A stretch of 64,000 bases of DNA from Ceratodon purpureus (lineage: Eukaryota > Streptophyta > Bryopsida > Pseudoditrichales > Ditrichaceae), in contig CM026422.1 in the NCBI GenBank assembly GCA_014871385.1, positions 20,946,177-21,010,176 on the forward strand, written 5' to 3'. A program made the translations under genes and the position numbers. The notes under the pieces were generated by a model. It searched no databases. It saw only the letters and a list, made by a program, of their open reading frames with translations, and was not told the DNA's origin. Numbering within the stretch: position 1 is the stretch's first letter; each line of letters starts with the position of its first letter. Below, piece by piece: positions 1-10,371 of this stretch.

Positions 1-2498
1 TCTAGATACTCTAAAAACAAAATCAATACTGAATTAGAAATTTCAGACATATCCCTGAAATCATGGAAAATGTCCAAAAGATTTTGTAATCGGGATTGTG
101 GGATCCGCCTTGATGTTGGGGTATACTTTAGAAGGAGATATTTATGCCGTTCAATTGTTGGTGCTCTACTTTGGTTTGCAAACATAATCTCAATGTCTAG
201 AAGGAAGATTACATTTGTTTTGGAAATGAAATTATGGCCCATGGGCCTATAGACGAGGGAGGTATACGATGGGGGGTACAACTTAAAAGGTAATGAGAAG
301 CTTATAAAAAATAATATTCTTTTATTTGAAGACATTATTTCGTTAGGTAATAAAGTTAAAGGAGAACTCGACATGGATTTCTCTTACATTAATATGACAA
401 GTTTGTATGTTTTTGGCTTTAATTTTATAAGGCAAGACAAATTCTTTTTTCCATGAAAATGCTCTTTTCCTAATTAATTGCTTTCTTGGGTATTTAAAAT
501 TATGCCCACTGTAGTTTGTATATCTTAGTGTTATTGAACTTATTTCTTATGTTTTCAAATACCATTTTATTCTATGTAATTTTAATTAACTATTTTCCAA
601 TTATTGTCTCGTGCTTTATCTAATCCTTTAATCTGTAAGAAAAAAGTCCTTTCTAAGTTGGATATATTTATTTAGTTTCTTCTTTTGCCATAATGTTATC
701 ACCATGACATGGTTTTTTCTATTCACTTCATACTCCTCATTTCTTCTTGTATGTCATTTCCACTCTTGCAATTATTATTATTATTTTTTATTTGATCTTT
801 TATTCTAATTATCTTTTTGATTTATTATTACCTCTCATGTACTTTTTTTTTTTTTTTTTTTCCCTTGATATCTATCTTCTCTATACACATCTATTTCCTT
901 CAAACCTTTTCCCATTGTAGTTTGTCTGTCTCGCAGTTATTTGTTATGTTTCATTTACTGTCATATTGTATTTTATTTCAATTGTCTGTTTTTTATTATT
1001 GTCTTGTACATAATATAATCCCCTAATCTTTTATTTATTTTTCCTTTCTTCCGATAGGCAAAAGTAAAAAGATAGAATGGGAGACAGATTAGAGGAATAT
1101 TAAATAAATAAATAGATGATGGGAGAGGAATGGAAGGATAGGAAAATGAGAAGATAAAATGGAAGAATAATGTTAAGATAAAAAACTAAAGAGACGATAG
1201 AATGGAAAAATAGTGTAATAATAAAAAGTTCAGAGTATAGAATGGAATAATAGTGTAATAATAAAATAACAAGAAGATAGAATGGAAGGCAAATGGAAAA
1301 AGTATAAAAATAAAAGGTAGAATCGGAGACTAAGGAAAGAATACAAAATAATTAAATACTTAAATAAATAAATAAACAAATATAAATTTTTGGCTATGAA
1401 GTATGTGTTTGTATTTCCACATTTAGATGAATCCACATGTTATGTCTTTCATTCATAAAAATAATGATTATGAATCACCTTTAAGATGGAAAAAAATCAT
1501 AAGTCTCAGAATAAAAAATTAACGAGATTTGTTAAACTTTAAGCCATATAGACTCAGTGTTTGTCTAAAAGGAATGGAAGGCAAACAATGTGGCATTCAC
1601 TTGCCCAAGTACTCAAATGTAATACTAGCATATCTTTCATTTCAAAAGCAAGAAACAGTTCTCTTAATGTCAACTCCCAAACCTTCAAAATTCACTCACC
1701 TTTTAAAATTAAACATCCACCCTTGTCACATTGCTTGGTTTTTTAATTGATTAATCAATTTATTTATTATTAGAACTAAAATTTGTTGTATTTAAATTTC
1801 TATCCTCTATCACTTATAATAAATTTTTTGTCCACCATCTTCGACTTCTAATTCAACTTTACAATCCTCAATTCTATTTAATGTGTCCTCCAACCTCCTT
1901 CACACAATTTCAACTTCTATCTAATTTGATTTGAAATCTAATTTCTAAGTGTTACGTCCTCTACAACATACCTTCCAAATCCTCTCATTCAAATTCATTT
2001 CTAAATTTCAAGTTTATCCTTTATTTAATTCCAATGTTCCATTTATGGAAAAAGGGATTTGTCTTGCCATATAAAATTAAAGCCAAAAACATACAAACTT
2101 GTCATATTAATGTAAGAGAAATCCATGTCGAGTTCTCCTTTAACTTTATTACCTAACGAAATAATGTCTTCAAATAAAAGAATATTATTTTTTATAAGCT
2201 TCTCATTACCTTTTAAGTTGTACCCCCCATCGTATACCTCCCTCGTCTATAGGCCCATGGGCCATAATTTCATTTCCAAAACAAATGTATTCTTCCTTCT
2301 AAACATTAAGATTATGTTTGCAAACCATAGTAGAGCACCAACAATTGAACGGCATAAATATCTCCTTCTAAAGTATACCCCAACATCAAGGCGGATCCCA
2401 CAATCCCGATTACAAAATCTTTTGGACATTTTCCATGATTTCAGGGATATGTCTGAAATTTCTAATTCGGTAATGATTTTGTTTTTAGAGTATCTAGA
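1..2498. mobile_element. Foldback element with ~457-bp inverted arms
   Basis: Bases 1-457 reappear as a near-identical reverse complement at 2042-2498. The outer ends of both arms carry tctaga and the inner ends carry ggcaagacaaa. Only a few substitutions separate the arms. The interior (458-2041) is AT-rich with poly-T and A-rich runs and has no credible ORF. The 60-residue ORFs in each arm are copies of one another and match no family I know. The left arm begins at the window edge, so the element may extend further left. Long arms around a non-coding core fit a foldback or non-autonomous Mutator-like element; no target duplication can be checked. Confidence 0.75.
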
Positions 2499-2702
2499 AA
2501 TAGAATTTTTTTGTCAAGGTTGGACGAGGGGAGGAGCCTGAGGGATGGCCGTCTCTAGAGAAAACGCAAGAGAAGAAGGAAGGCCATGCGAGACCCCGCC
2601 TCCAAGCGGACGGGGGGCCGTCCCCGCGGCCGTCGCCGGGGTCGGCCCCCCGTCCCCGCCGACGGCCGACCCCTCAACTTCCCGAAATCTCCAAATTCCC
2701 GT

Positions 2703-2817
2703 AACTTCTTCAAAACTTGTCCAAATTGGACTTATGAGATGTTTTTTGGCATCTACAGGAAATGTAGATGCCAAAAAACACCTCATAAGCCCAATTTGGA
2801 GACGTTTTGAAGAAGTT
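2703..2817. repeat. Long hairpin, 54-nt arms with 7-nt loop
   Basis: 2703-2756 and 2764-2817 are inverted copies with a handful of mismatches, separated by a 7-base loop. The outer ends are aacttcttcaaaac and gttttgaagaagtt. It sits inside the GC-rich block but has ordinary AT-rich composition, so it looks like a separate insertion or the original core of the element. Confidence 0.8.
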
Positions 2818-2860
2818 ATGAAGATTTTAAGATTCGGGATTTGTTTTTTTAAAATTTGCG

Positions 2861-3060
2861 GCCGTCGCCGGGGACGGCCTCCCCTCCGCGGCGACGGCAA
2901 GGGGCCGTCGCCGGGGACGGCCCCACCCACCGCGGCGACGGCAAGGGGCCGTCGCCGGGGACGGCCACCCCCTCCGCGGCGACGGCAAGGGGCCGTCGCC
3001 GGGGACGGCCCCTTCCCGACGCGGCCGACGGCCCCCCCCCCCGCTCCGCGGCGACGGCCG
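2861..3060 (+). repeat. 44-bp GC-rich tandem repeat, about 4 copies
   Basis: Units begin with gccgtcgccggggacggcc at 2861, 2904, 2948 and 2992, and each ends with cgcggcgacggcaagg. The unit start is itself a near palindrome (gccgtcgcc / ggggacggc). The last unit is degenerate. Confidence 0.85.
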
Positions 3061-3234
3061 CACCTTTCCCCGCAACCCCTCCCCCGCGTAGAAGGTGTGG
3101 TTTCACCCCGGGGTGAAACCTATGCGGGTGATTTTTTTTTTCTAAGTCACAGGACGTCCTTTGGCGCTGGCGGACGTCCGCGGACGTCCCCACGTCCCGA
3201 GCGTCCCGGTCGACCGTGACAACCCTGGTGCTAG

Positions 3235-3997
3235 TACACTATTGGTATGCTGTCCAATGTAAACTTTACGGGTTTATCAAGAACGGGAAAGCAGAAGGTA
3301 TCGTGGCTAGTGCTGTGATTCGGGCTGAAGAGATACCTGAAGAGCTCGTTAGGATCTGCTTGGAACAGAATGTGGCTTATGTTGCATCCCAAACGAATTT
3401 CCCGGCTATATGGGTTGTGACCAGTCCAGGGTCGGACTGGGCACAATGCAGTTGCCCACTGGGAATGAGGGGCAATGTCTGCAAACATGTGGTGAAGATT
3501 TTCAGGATGATCAATAGGGATGCACAGCCTGGAGACATCATCAGATTCGCAGGGACCTTGCGTGGCACTATTCGGGTTGGTGCACCACCTGCTGGTCTCT
3601 ATGAGATTGCTGCTACTGGACAGGGTGGGGGGATTTCGGACAGGGGGGGGGGGCCGGCAGGGGGAGGCCGGACAGGGGCAGTCCGGACAGGGGGAGACAG
3701 CCAGTTGCGAATGATGATCCTGAGAGTAAAAAACGGACGATGAGGGCTGTTCTGGCGAAGCTCGAGAATTACGGACTGGAGAGTCCAGCGTTGATGGATA
3801 ATTTTATAGCCATGCTGAATGAGACGAAAGGGAAGTTTGCATCATTGAAGGTCAAAGCTGATGCAGGATTACTACATCCATTATCTCAACCCTCGTTCAA
3901 GGTTGCAGCTGGACCGAAAAATCTCAGGAGGTTCAAGGCCTGCTCCGAAACTGGAACAAAGAAGCGTGGTGGTCAATCCAGAAAGTGGAACTCTTAG
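3235..3997 (+). pseudogene. SWIM zinc-finger gene fragment, frameshifted
   Basis: The first part (frame of 3216-3743) contains a SWIM-type zinc finger: CSCPLGMRGNVCKH at about 3450-3491 supplies the CxC...CxH ligands. SWIM fingers occur in MuDR/MULE transposases, FAR1/FHY3 relatives and many plant orphan genes. The C-terminal part continues in a different frame and ends at 3997. The shift falls in the G-run-rich stretch 3625-3700, which has runs of up to about 10 G and four GGACAGGG words. Either the gene is broken here, a short intron exists, or the G tract is mis-sequenced. There is no N-terminal transposase core and no clear start: the frame begins next to a likely transposon end at 3226. 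I infer a decayed MULE-like or domesticated relic. Confidence 0.6.
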
Positions 3998-4569
3998 AAA
4001 TTGGCTTCCGGATAACTACTTCTACATTTAAACTGTATTATATAATAAATTTTACTGTATTATATATTCTATTTTCTCTCATTCATATGAGTACTCTACT
4101 TCTGGTATCCTGGTCTGTATTTGTTACCTGTTCCCTTGTGTCTGAACCCATGTTATGTGTTTATTCTTATTGCCCTCCTTCATTTCCGTGTCTTTTTTGG
4201 TTGAGTTTTCCCGTTTTATGATCCGCACCCTGAACTTGCCTCCCATTCACCCTAGTCCTCGTCTACCCTTAACCGAGTACTGTGTCTTGATTATTTGTTT
4301 TCTTGTCCCCCGCTTTGTTTTAATTTCTTGCATTTTCATTTTCCTTTCAGCTTTTTTATATTTTTCTTTTCTTATCACACCTCGCTCTTATGACTTCGTT
4401 TTATTTTCGGTTCCTTAATCGTTTGTCTTCGTCACTTAAATTCTATATCTTCTGAATTGAAACCGCAGTTCACTAAAACGCACTCGGAATCCCCTATGCC
4501 CTCTTCGTATTCCTCTGTCTTGATATTTTATTCCTTTAATTTTTAATTTTTTTCCCTTTCTTTTGAAAT
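3998..4569. other. No gene seen; pyrimidine-rich spacer
   Basis: T- and C-rich sequence downstream of the SWIM fragment, grading into the minisatellite. The ORFs present are low-complexity. Confidence 0.5.
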
Positions 4570-5905
4570 TTATATTTCCCTTCCGTGATTTCGACCCTCT
4601 CAACCCCCCTCCTTCGCACCACAACCCCCTGTACCCTCCTCCTCTTCCTCTGACTTCTGTTTAAATTCTTTAAATTTTATATATATATTAATGTTTTTTC
4701 CGTTTCTGATCTCAACCCTTTAAGCCCCCCTCTGTCACACCCTAACCCCCCTCTACCCTCTTCCTCTTCGTCTGTCTTGAATGTATTTTTTAATATTCTA
4801 TTTTTTAATTTTTTGTTACCATTTCTGATTTCAACCTTCTAAACCCCCTTCTCTCACACCCTAACCCCCCTCTATCCTTCTCCTCTTCGACTCTCTTCAT
4901 TTTTTTTAATTTATTTTTTATTTTTTATTTTTTATAAATTTTTCCCATTTCTTATCTGAACTCTCTAAACCCCCTTCTCTCACACCCTAACCCCCCTCTA
5001 TCCTTCTCCTCTTCGTCTGTCTTGATTGTATTTCTTATTTTTTTGGATTATTTTTTTTTTTTTCCCATTTCTGATTTGAACCCTCTAAACCCCCTTCTCT
5101 CACACCCTAACCCCCCCCTCTCTATCGTCCTCCTCTTCGTCTGTCTTGATTGTATTTTTTTTTTTTTCTTTTATTTTTTTTATTTTTTCCGTTTCTGCTT
5201 TGAACCCCCTAAACCCCCTTCTCTCACACCCTAACCCCCCTCTACCCTCCTACTCTTCGTCTGTATAATTGTATTCATTATTTTTTTTGTTTTTTTTCTT
5301 TTTATTTTTTTATTTTTTCCGTTTCTGCTTTGAACCCCCTAAACCCCCTTCTCTCACACCCTAACCCCCCTCTACCCTCCTACTCTTCGTCTGTATTCAT
5401 TATTTTTTTTGTTTTTTTTTTTTTTTTTTAATATTTTTTCCATTTCTGCTTTGAACCCCCTAAACCCCCTTCTCTCACACCCTAACCCCCCTCTACCCTC
5501 CTACTCTTCGTCTGTATTCATTATTTTTTTATTTTTTATTTTTTATTTTTTATATTTTTTCCATTTCTGCTTTGAACCCCCTAAACCCCACTCACTCACA
5601 CCCTAACCCCCCTCTACCCTCCTATTCTTCGTCTGTCTTGATTTTTTATTTTTTTTTATTATTTTTTTTTTATTTATATTTTTTTTCTATTTCTCCGTTC
5701 AACCCTATAAACCCCACTCTCTCACACCTTAACCCCCTTCTACCCTCCTTCGCTTTGTCTGTCTTGATTGTTTTTTTTTTTTCTTTTTTTTTTGTGTAAT
5801 TTTTTATTTATTTATTTATTTTTATTACCGCTTCTGATTTCAACCCTGTAAACCCCCCTCTCTCGCACTCCAATCCCCCTCTGGTGTCCTCCGCTTCCTT
5901 TGTAT
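4570..5905 (+). repeat. Minisatellite, ~11 units of 120-130 bp with telomere-like words
   Basis: Each unit has an unstable T-rich segment followed by a conserved C-rich segment: ttctgctttgaaccccc, taaacccccttctc, acaccctaacccccctc, then a tcttcgtctgt tail. Conserved segments recur near 4575, 4706, 4827, 4952, 5070, 5193, 5325, 5447, 5567, 5695 and 5838. Outer units are more diverged than inner ones, as expected when arrays turn over in the centre. The words ccctaaacccc and ccctaacccc resemble the plant telomere unit CCCTAAA but are not in telomeric register. Short ORFs in the array are repeat artefacts. Confidence 0.85.
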
Positions 5906-6352
5906 GGAGTTCTTATTTTTTCCGTAATATTTTTTAATTTTATGTTTATTTTTTTATTTTTTTTAATGACCTCTAAATTCCGGACAGCCGGGATAGGCGA
6001 ATTGTGCAGGTACAGACGTCACATGTGAAACGGAATGAAATAAAGCAAGAAATCAAATGCACACGCATATAGGAAACAAGTTCAATAAGTTCTGGTCAAG
6101 AGTGAACAGTAACAACTCTTCCAATCGTCTCAACAGTCCCCAAACGGTGTTGGGTACATCCTAAGCTAAACAGATAAGTAAGCCGGGCAAGTGACCGAAG
6201 CTAGTCAAGACAGAGGTTAGCACGTACGGTCTAATGAGGCGACTTTGTCTGACTAGGAGAGATTGTGGTTTAAATCTCATGGAAAAACTCCGGAAGATTG
6301 TCACTGCCAAAGTCTAAGCAACTAACAATGTCTTACGAATCCTACAGAACCC
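5906..6352. other. 3' flank of the C2H2 gene with a tRNA-like patch
   Basis: This non-coding flank lies between the minisatellite and the end of the minus-strand open frame. At 6215-6278 the plus strand has a tRNA-like arrangement: gttagcacgtacggtctaat as a possible box A and gtggtttaaatctc about 45 bases later as a possible box B. This could be the head of a SINE or a decayed tRNA. No full cloverleaf could be drawn. Confidence 0.35.
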
Positions 6353-6655
6353 TCAGGAATAAAATCCCGATGGCTTGAGACTAGGTAGAGTCACCACCGG
6401 TGTGCAGGAGTTCGTCTCGGCGCCCAACTCAACAACCTCTAATGATAAGCGCCTGTCCGGGACTTCCTCTCCCTGTCCTGCTGGGGTAGAGACTTGGTCG
6501 CATCCGGCTCCCATACTCGGCTGAGGACTCCCCTGTCCGAGACTGTATGGATCAGAATCCCGGGACTGGAAAGCCCTCTGCTGGTCCATAGTGCACAAGA
6601 CCTGAGAAACATCAAAAGTGTCTAAATCCACCAAGTCCGCGCCCACCTTCCAAAC
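6353..6655 (-). other. Open frame continuing past the TAG stop of the C2H2 gene
   Basis: After the TAG at 6658-6656 the same frame stays open for about 100 codons (VWKVGADLVDLDTFD...KPSGFYS). The composition looks protein-like: acidic, with Ser, Gln and Pro. It may be the ancestral C-terminus cut off by a nonsense mutation, a readthrough extension, or part of an alternative last exon. No splice pair that removes only the TAG is evident. Confidence 0.4.
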
Positions 6656-9600
6656 CTACAGCTTAGAGTGAAGATGGTGGAGAGTATCGACCAAGAGATC
6701 CTTCGCTGCCTCGAAAAGCCTTGGAGCCGCGGCCGGCCAAACACCTGAAGCCTCTACTGACCCGAAAATGTACCCCAGATCTATGTTCTCCCGATAGAGG
6801 AGGATGTCTCTAAATGAATTCGCCACGAAGGTCTCATCTACCTCTGTCCGGAATACCCACATGTCCCGAAGCAAATCCTCCTTACCCAAGGCAAGAGTAT
6901 CAAGACAGGCCCTCACGATGGTATCCCGGCGCCAAGCACAGAATGACTCCCCCTGCAATCCATGGTTCTCTCCAGTGTCCCGCGCAGCTCTAAAAGTCTG
7001 GAAGCTCTCACCCGTGGTGTCCATGGCTGGGAAAAATACCTTTCCAACCCGTAGAACCTCCTCCATCGCTAGGAGGATTTGATCTGGATGCCCGGTTAGC
7101 ACCTCTTCGGTCAGGCCAATGACTGGGCAGAGCATGGGAATCCGGCCCCCGATCCAACTCCTCGCAAACAACTTCATCGCCAATGCCAAGGGGGGAGGGT
7201 CGTTTCGGTCGCCGATTCTCTTCCCCTCCAGCTCCATCCACTTCAGAAGACCTTGGAACTCCTCCTCAGAGTGCTCGAACGGTCTAGTCACGCATGTTGG
7301 TGCAGGGGCCCGGATGAGGTCCATGAAAAGGGGAGACCAGCACCACTGAATATGCTCCTCTCTCATCCTCACTCCGATGTCATAGCGAGCCATCTCCTCA
7401 GCCACGAAAGCCTTCCGGTTCCTGTCCACCTGCATTATCTTCCTCTCGAACTCTTGCTGCTGCCCCTTGAAAGTGAGCACGTCGTCATGGTACAGGTAAA
7501 AATCCAAAATCTCCCTTTCGATGTCCTCTGGAGACTTCCTCGTGAAGGCGGCCTTGCACCTGTCCAGACACTTAATAACCGCAAGTGGGAACGAGTCCTG
7601 CACAAAGCACGAAAACTCCGCTTAGCACTTTTAGTCAGTGGAGAACACATTGATCCGAACAAGTGAAGCATTATAAAGAGAAAGGGTTGCGAATATACTC
7701 ACTGTGAGCTCGGCATCAAACTGGACCGCCTCCCAAGCCGACGACACCCTCCCCCCAAGCTTACCCTCTTCCTGTAGATTACGAAGCGTCTCCACCGGCG
7801 CCTGCAAATCCCCCATCAACTCCACCGGGACTAAGAGTTTCGTGCACTCCTGCAAGCAATACAGTCCCGGTGGATTCTTAGGCGGTACAGGCGCCGTGCC
7901 GGGGTCGATTGGGGGGAACAGCCGAATAGCAGCCTGCTCCGCCGCGGCCTTCTTAAGCCCCTTCGCCCCCGGGCTGAGCCTCCTTGCCGCTCCGGACTGT
8001 CCCGCCCTCTTCTCTCTCGGTGTAGTACCTGCTCCCGGAGTCCCAGCCCCCCCCGCGCCTCCGTTCCCACCCCCGCCAACCTGGACCGGGCTCTCACTCT
8101 TCGCCCCCCCATCCCCTCCGCGGTGCCCTTCCCCCCCGCTGCTATCCCCGTCGCCGTCCCTCTTCCTCTTTCCCCCCCCTTGCCCCCCCCCCTGTCCGTC
8201 CCCTCGGCGTCGTTTTCTTCGCCCTCCGCTCCGGACACCCTTCGCCCCGCGTGTCCTGCTCCCCACCCCTCCCCCCGCCCCCGTCCTTGCTGGTCCTCCT
8301 CGTGTCTTCCTTTCCCCTCCCCCCCTCCCTGACCCACTGCTGGCACCCCCCCTCTTTTTCACCTTGCCACTCCCCCTGTACTCGTCACCCCCCCCCCCCC
8401 CACTGTCCGTGGATGCCCAGTCCGGCCGCGACCCCTTACCTCTCCCATCCGACCCCCCCCTCCCCTTCCCTGATTTTACCTCTTTTCTTCCAACTCCTTG
8501 CAGCGGGGTTTTTTTAGTTGGGGTTCCCCTCACCGGCGGTTTTTGCTTCTCTCGTTCGTCCTTGAAACCCCTCAACACCTCGGCGACGCTGGGGCCATCT
8601 CCGAGCAGATCTTTCACTTCGTCGCTGAGTAGACGCCTCTTCGCTCCTGCACCATCCTCCCTGACGCCCCCCCGCCGGCTGGACTCTGCACCTCCAGGCC
8701 CGCGTCCCGCACTGTCCCCTCCCCGCCACGGGCTGGTCTCCTGTCCGGAGCAGTGTCCGGAAGGGCTGCTAAGGTCTACCACCTCCTTCCCTCCCCCAGC
8801 CCCCTCCACTGCTGCATCAGTGTCGACCTCGGCCCTTTCACCGTCCCCTTCTTCTCCTGAATCCGTCCTCACTTCGGCCTTCCTCTTCTTCCCCTTGCCC
8901 TTGTCTTTCTTCGCCTCAGGCCGTTTGCCTAGCATCTGCCAGGGAATTTTCAGGTTAAATTTCTTGAAGACCTCCCTGGCTACTTTGTTCCCGTCGATCC
9001 CTCGAGCTGGATATATCTTGAGTGGCCCGAGTCCTGGGTAGTCATAACAAGGGCAGGCTTCGCTTTTTCGATGCCAACCCAATGTGGCTTTGTCCACAAA
9101 CTCCTGGTCGCAGTACTTGCAGACGAATGGTACCTTCAATCCGGTCTTTCCCGGCACCGGCTGTGGCTCTTCTTCCTTCCTGTACAACAAATTAACCTCC
9201 ACCATGAGGAAATCATGTTCACTCATAGTGAAAGCATCTCTGTTTGCGTCGTATCCAGCCGCCACGCTTGTACATACGATCACCTCCTCCGGCCCAAATT
9301 TCCCGTCCACGAGTAACTACAGTGACACATAGACTCCTGAGGTTAGTTATCCTGAAGCGTTCAGAAAAAAGCAGCATCCAGAAGAAACAAACAAATTTCA
9401 TAACAAATTAATGGAATTGTATGGGCATGGAGAAGCTTACCCCCTTGACCATCCCGGGCTCCTGGTTGGCGATCTTAGCCTGCCAATCTTTGGAGAGAGC
9501 CTTAACATCAAGCAGCGTCGCTCTAGACTCCAGAACATCGCAAGCATCCTGCTTGGACAGCCCCGACAGATCAGGAGTCTTGGGGTCGTCAATCTACATA

Positions 9601-10338
9601 AATCAGTGGGGACAAGGTAGTGAGTTCAAGATAACAGACCGTACTAGCCTTACCCTCAGACATGCAGAAACAGAGGGGCTGAAGCGGTAAATCCAAAACC
9701 ATTAAGAAAAAAAAAGGGAAGAGGAAAAACAACGGCGTTACAATTGTCTGGACGTTGGGATTAGTCTGTCCAGAAGAAATACCGAGAGGGTGAGAGGTCG
9801 TCCGAGGGGACTTAACAAGGTATGTCCCAAAACGTTTCTGGACAGAGAAGGTACTGTCCAGGAGAGGAATGAAATAAAAAAAAAAGGAGTTGGAAAAGGA
9901 GAAAAAGATAAGGAGGGAAGGCAGGGGACACTGCAGATCATTTGAGAACTTCCTGTAAAAAGAAAACAATACTGAATGAAGAAAATCGAAAGAGAACCAA
10001 AAAAAAAAAAAAAAACAGTAGTGAATGAAGAAAACCAAGAGACAACCAAAGAAAAAAAGAAAACAATACAGAATGAAGAGAACCAAATAGGAAAAACCAA
10101 ATCAAACCAAATAAAAAAAATAAAAAAATAATGAATGAATAAAACCAAAAGAGAACCAAAGAAAAAAAAAAACAATACAGAATGAAGAGAACCAAATAAA
10201 AAAAACCAAATCAAACCAATTTAAAAAAAAATAAAATACTGAATGAATAAAACCAAAAGAGAACCAACACAAAAAAAAAAAAAAAGGGCAGAGTTCACTG
10301 GACAGAGGAGGTACTGTCCGGGTCTAGAAAGAAGAGGT

Positions 10339-10371
<33 letters not shown>

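Larger units (their letters stand above)
2516..3226. repeat. GC-rich repeat block, possible hAT-derived non-autonomous element
   Basis: This stretch is extremely GC-rich compared with its AT-rich neighbours. It holds a long hairpin (2703-2817) and a 44-bp tandem array (2861-3060). It also holds a short perfect palindrome (3098-3119, ggtttcacc plus its complement) and a cluster of GGACGTCC words (3158-3200). Its right edge reads tgacaaccctg, the reverse complement of CAGGGTTGTCA, which resembles hAT termini. Its left edge reads caaggttgga, a weak match to the same end. No convincing 8-bp target duplication was found, so the superfamily is an inference. ORFs here run through the repeat in several frames and look non-genic. 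Confidence 0.45.

Noticed and set aside
2125..2541. 138-codon ORF across the right foldback arm
   Set aside because: It follows the inverted arm and continues into unrelated sequence; the same arm on the left does not support it.
2514..3219. Long overlapping ORFs on both strands
   Set aside because: They run through the 44-bp GC-rich tandem repeat in several frames at once; stops are simply rare there.
4700..5800. Phe/Pro-rich ORFs and a possible telomere
   Set aside because: The ORFs are minisatellite reading artefacts, and the CCCTAAA-like words are interrupted and not in telomeric tandem register.
7704..9041. 445-codon plus-strand ORF, Pro/Ser-rich
   Set aside because: It lies opposite the GC-rich third exon of the C2H2 gene. 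Its Pro-rich content is the complement of the Gly/Arg-rich linker, and it has no motif.
9589..10214. Phe-rich minus-strand ORFs of 158-165 codons
   Set aside because: They translate the A-rich intron repeat and are explained by composition.
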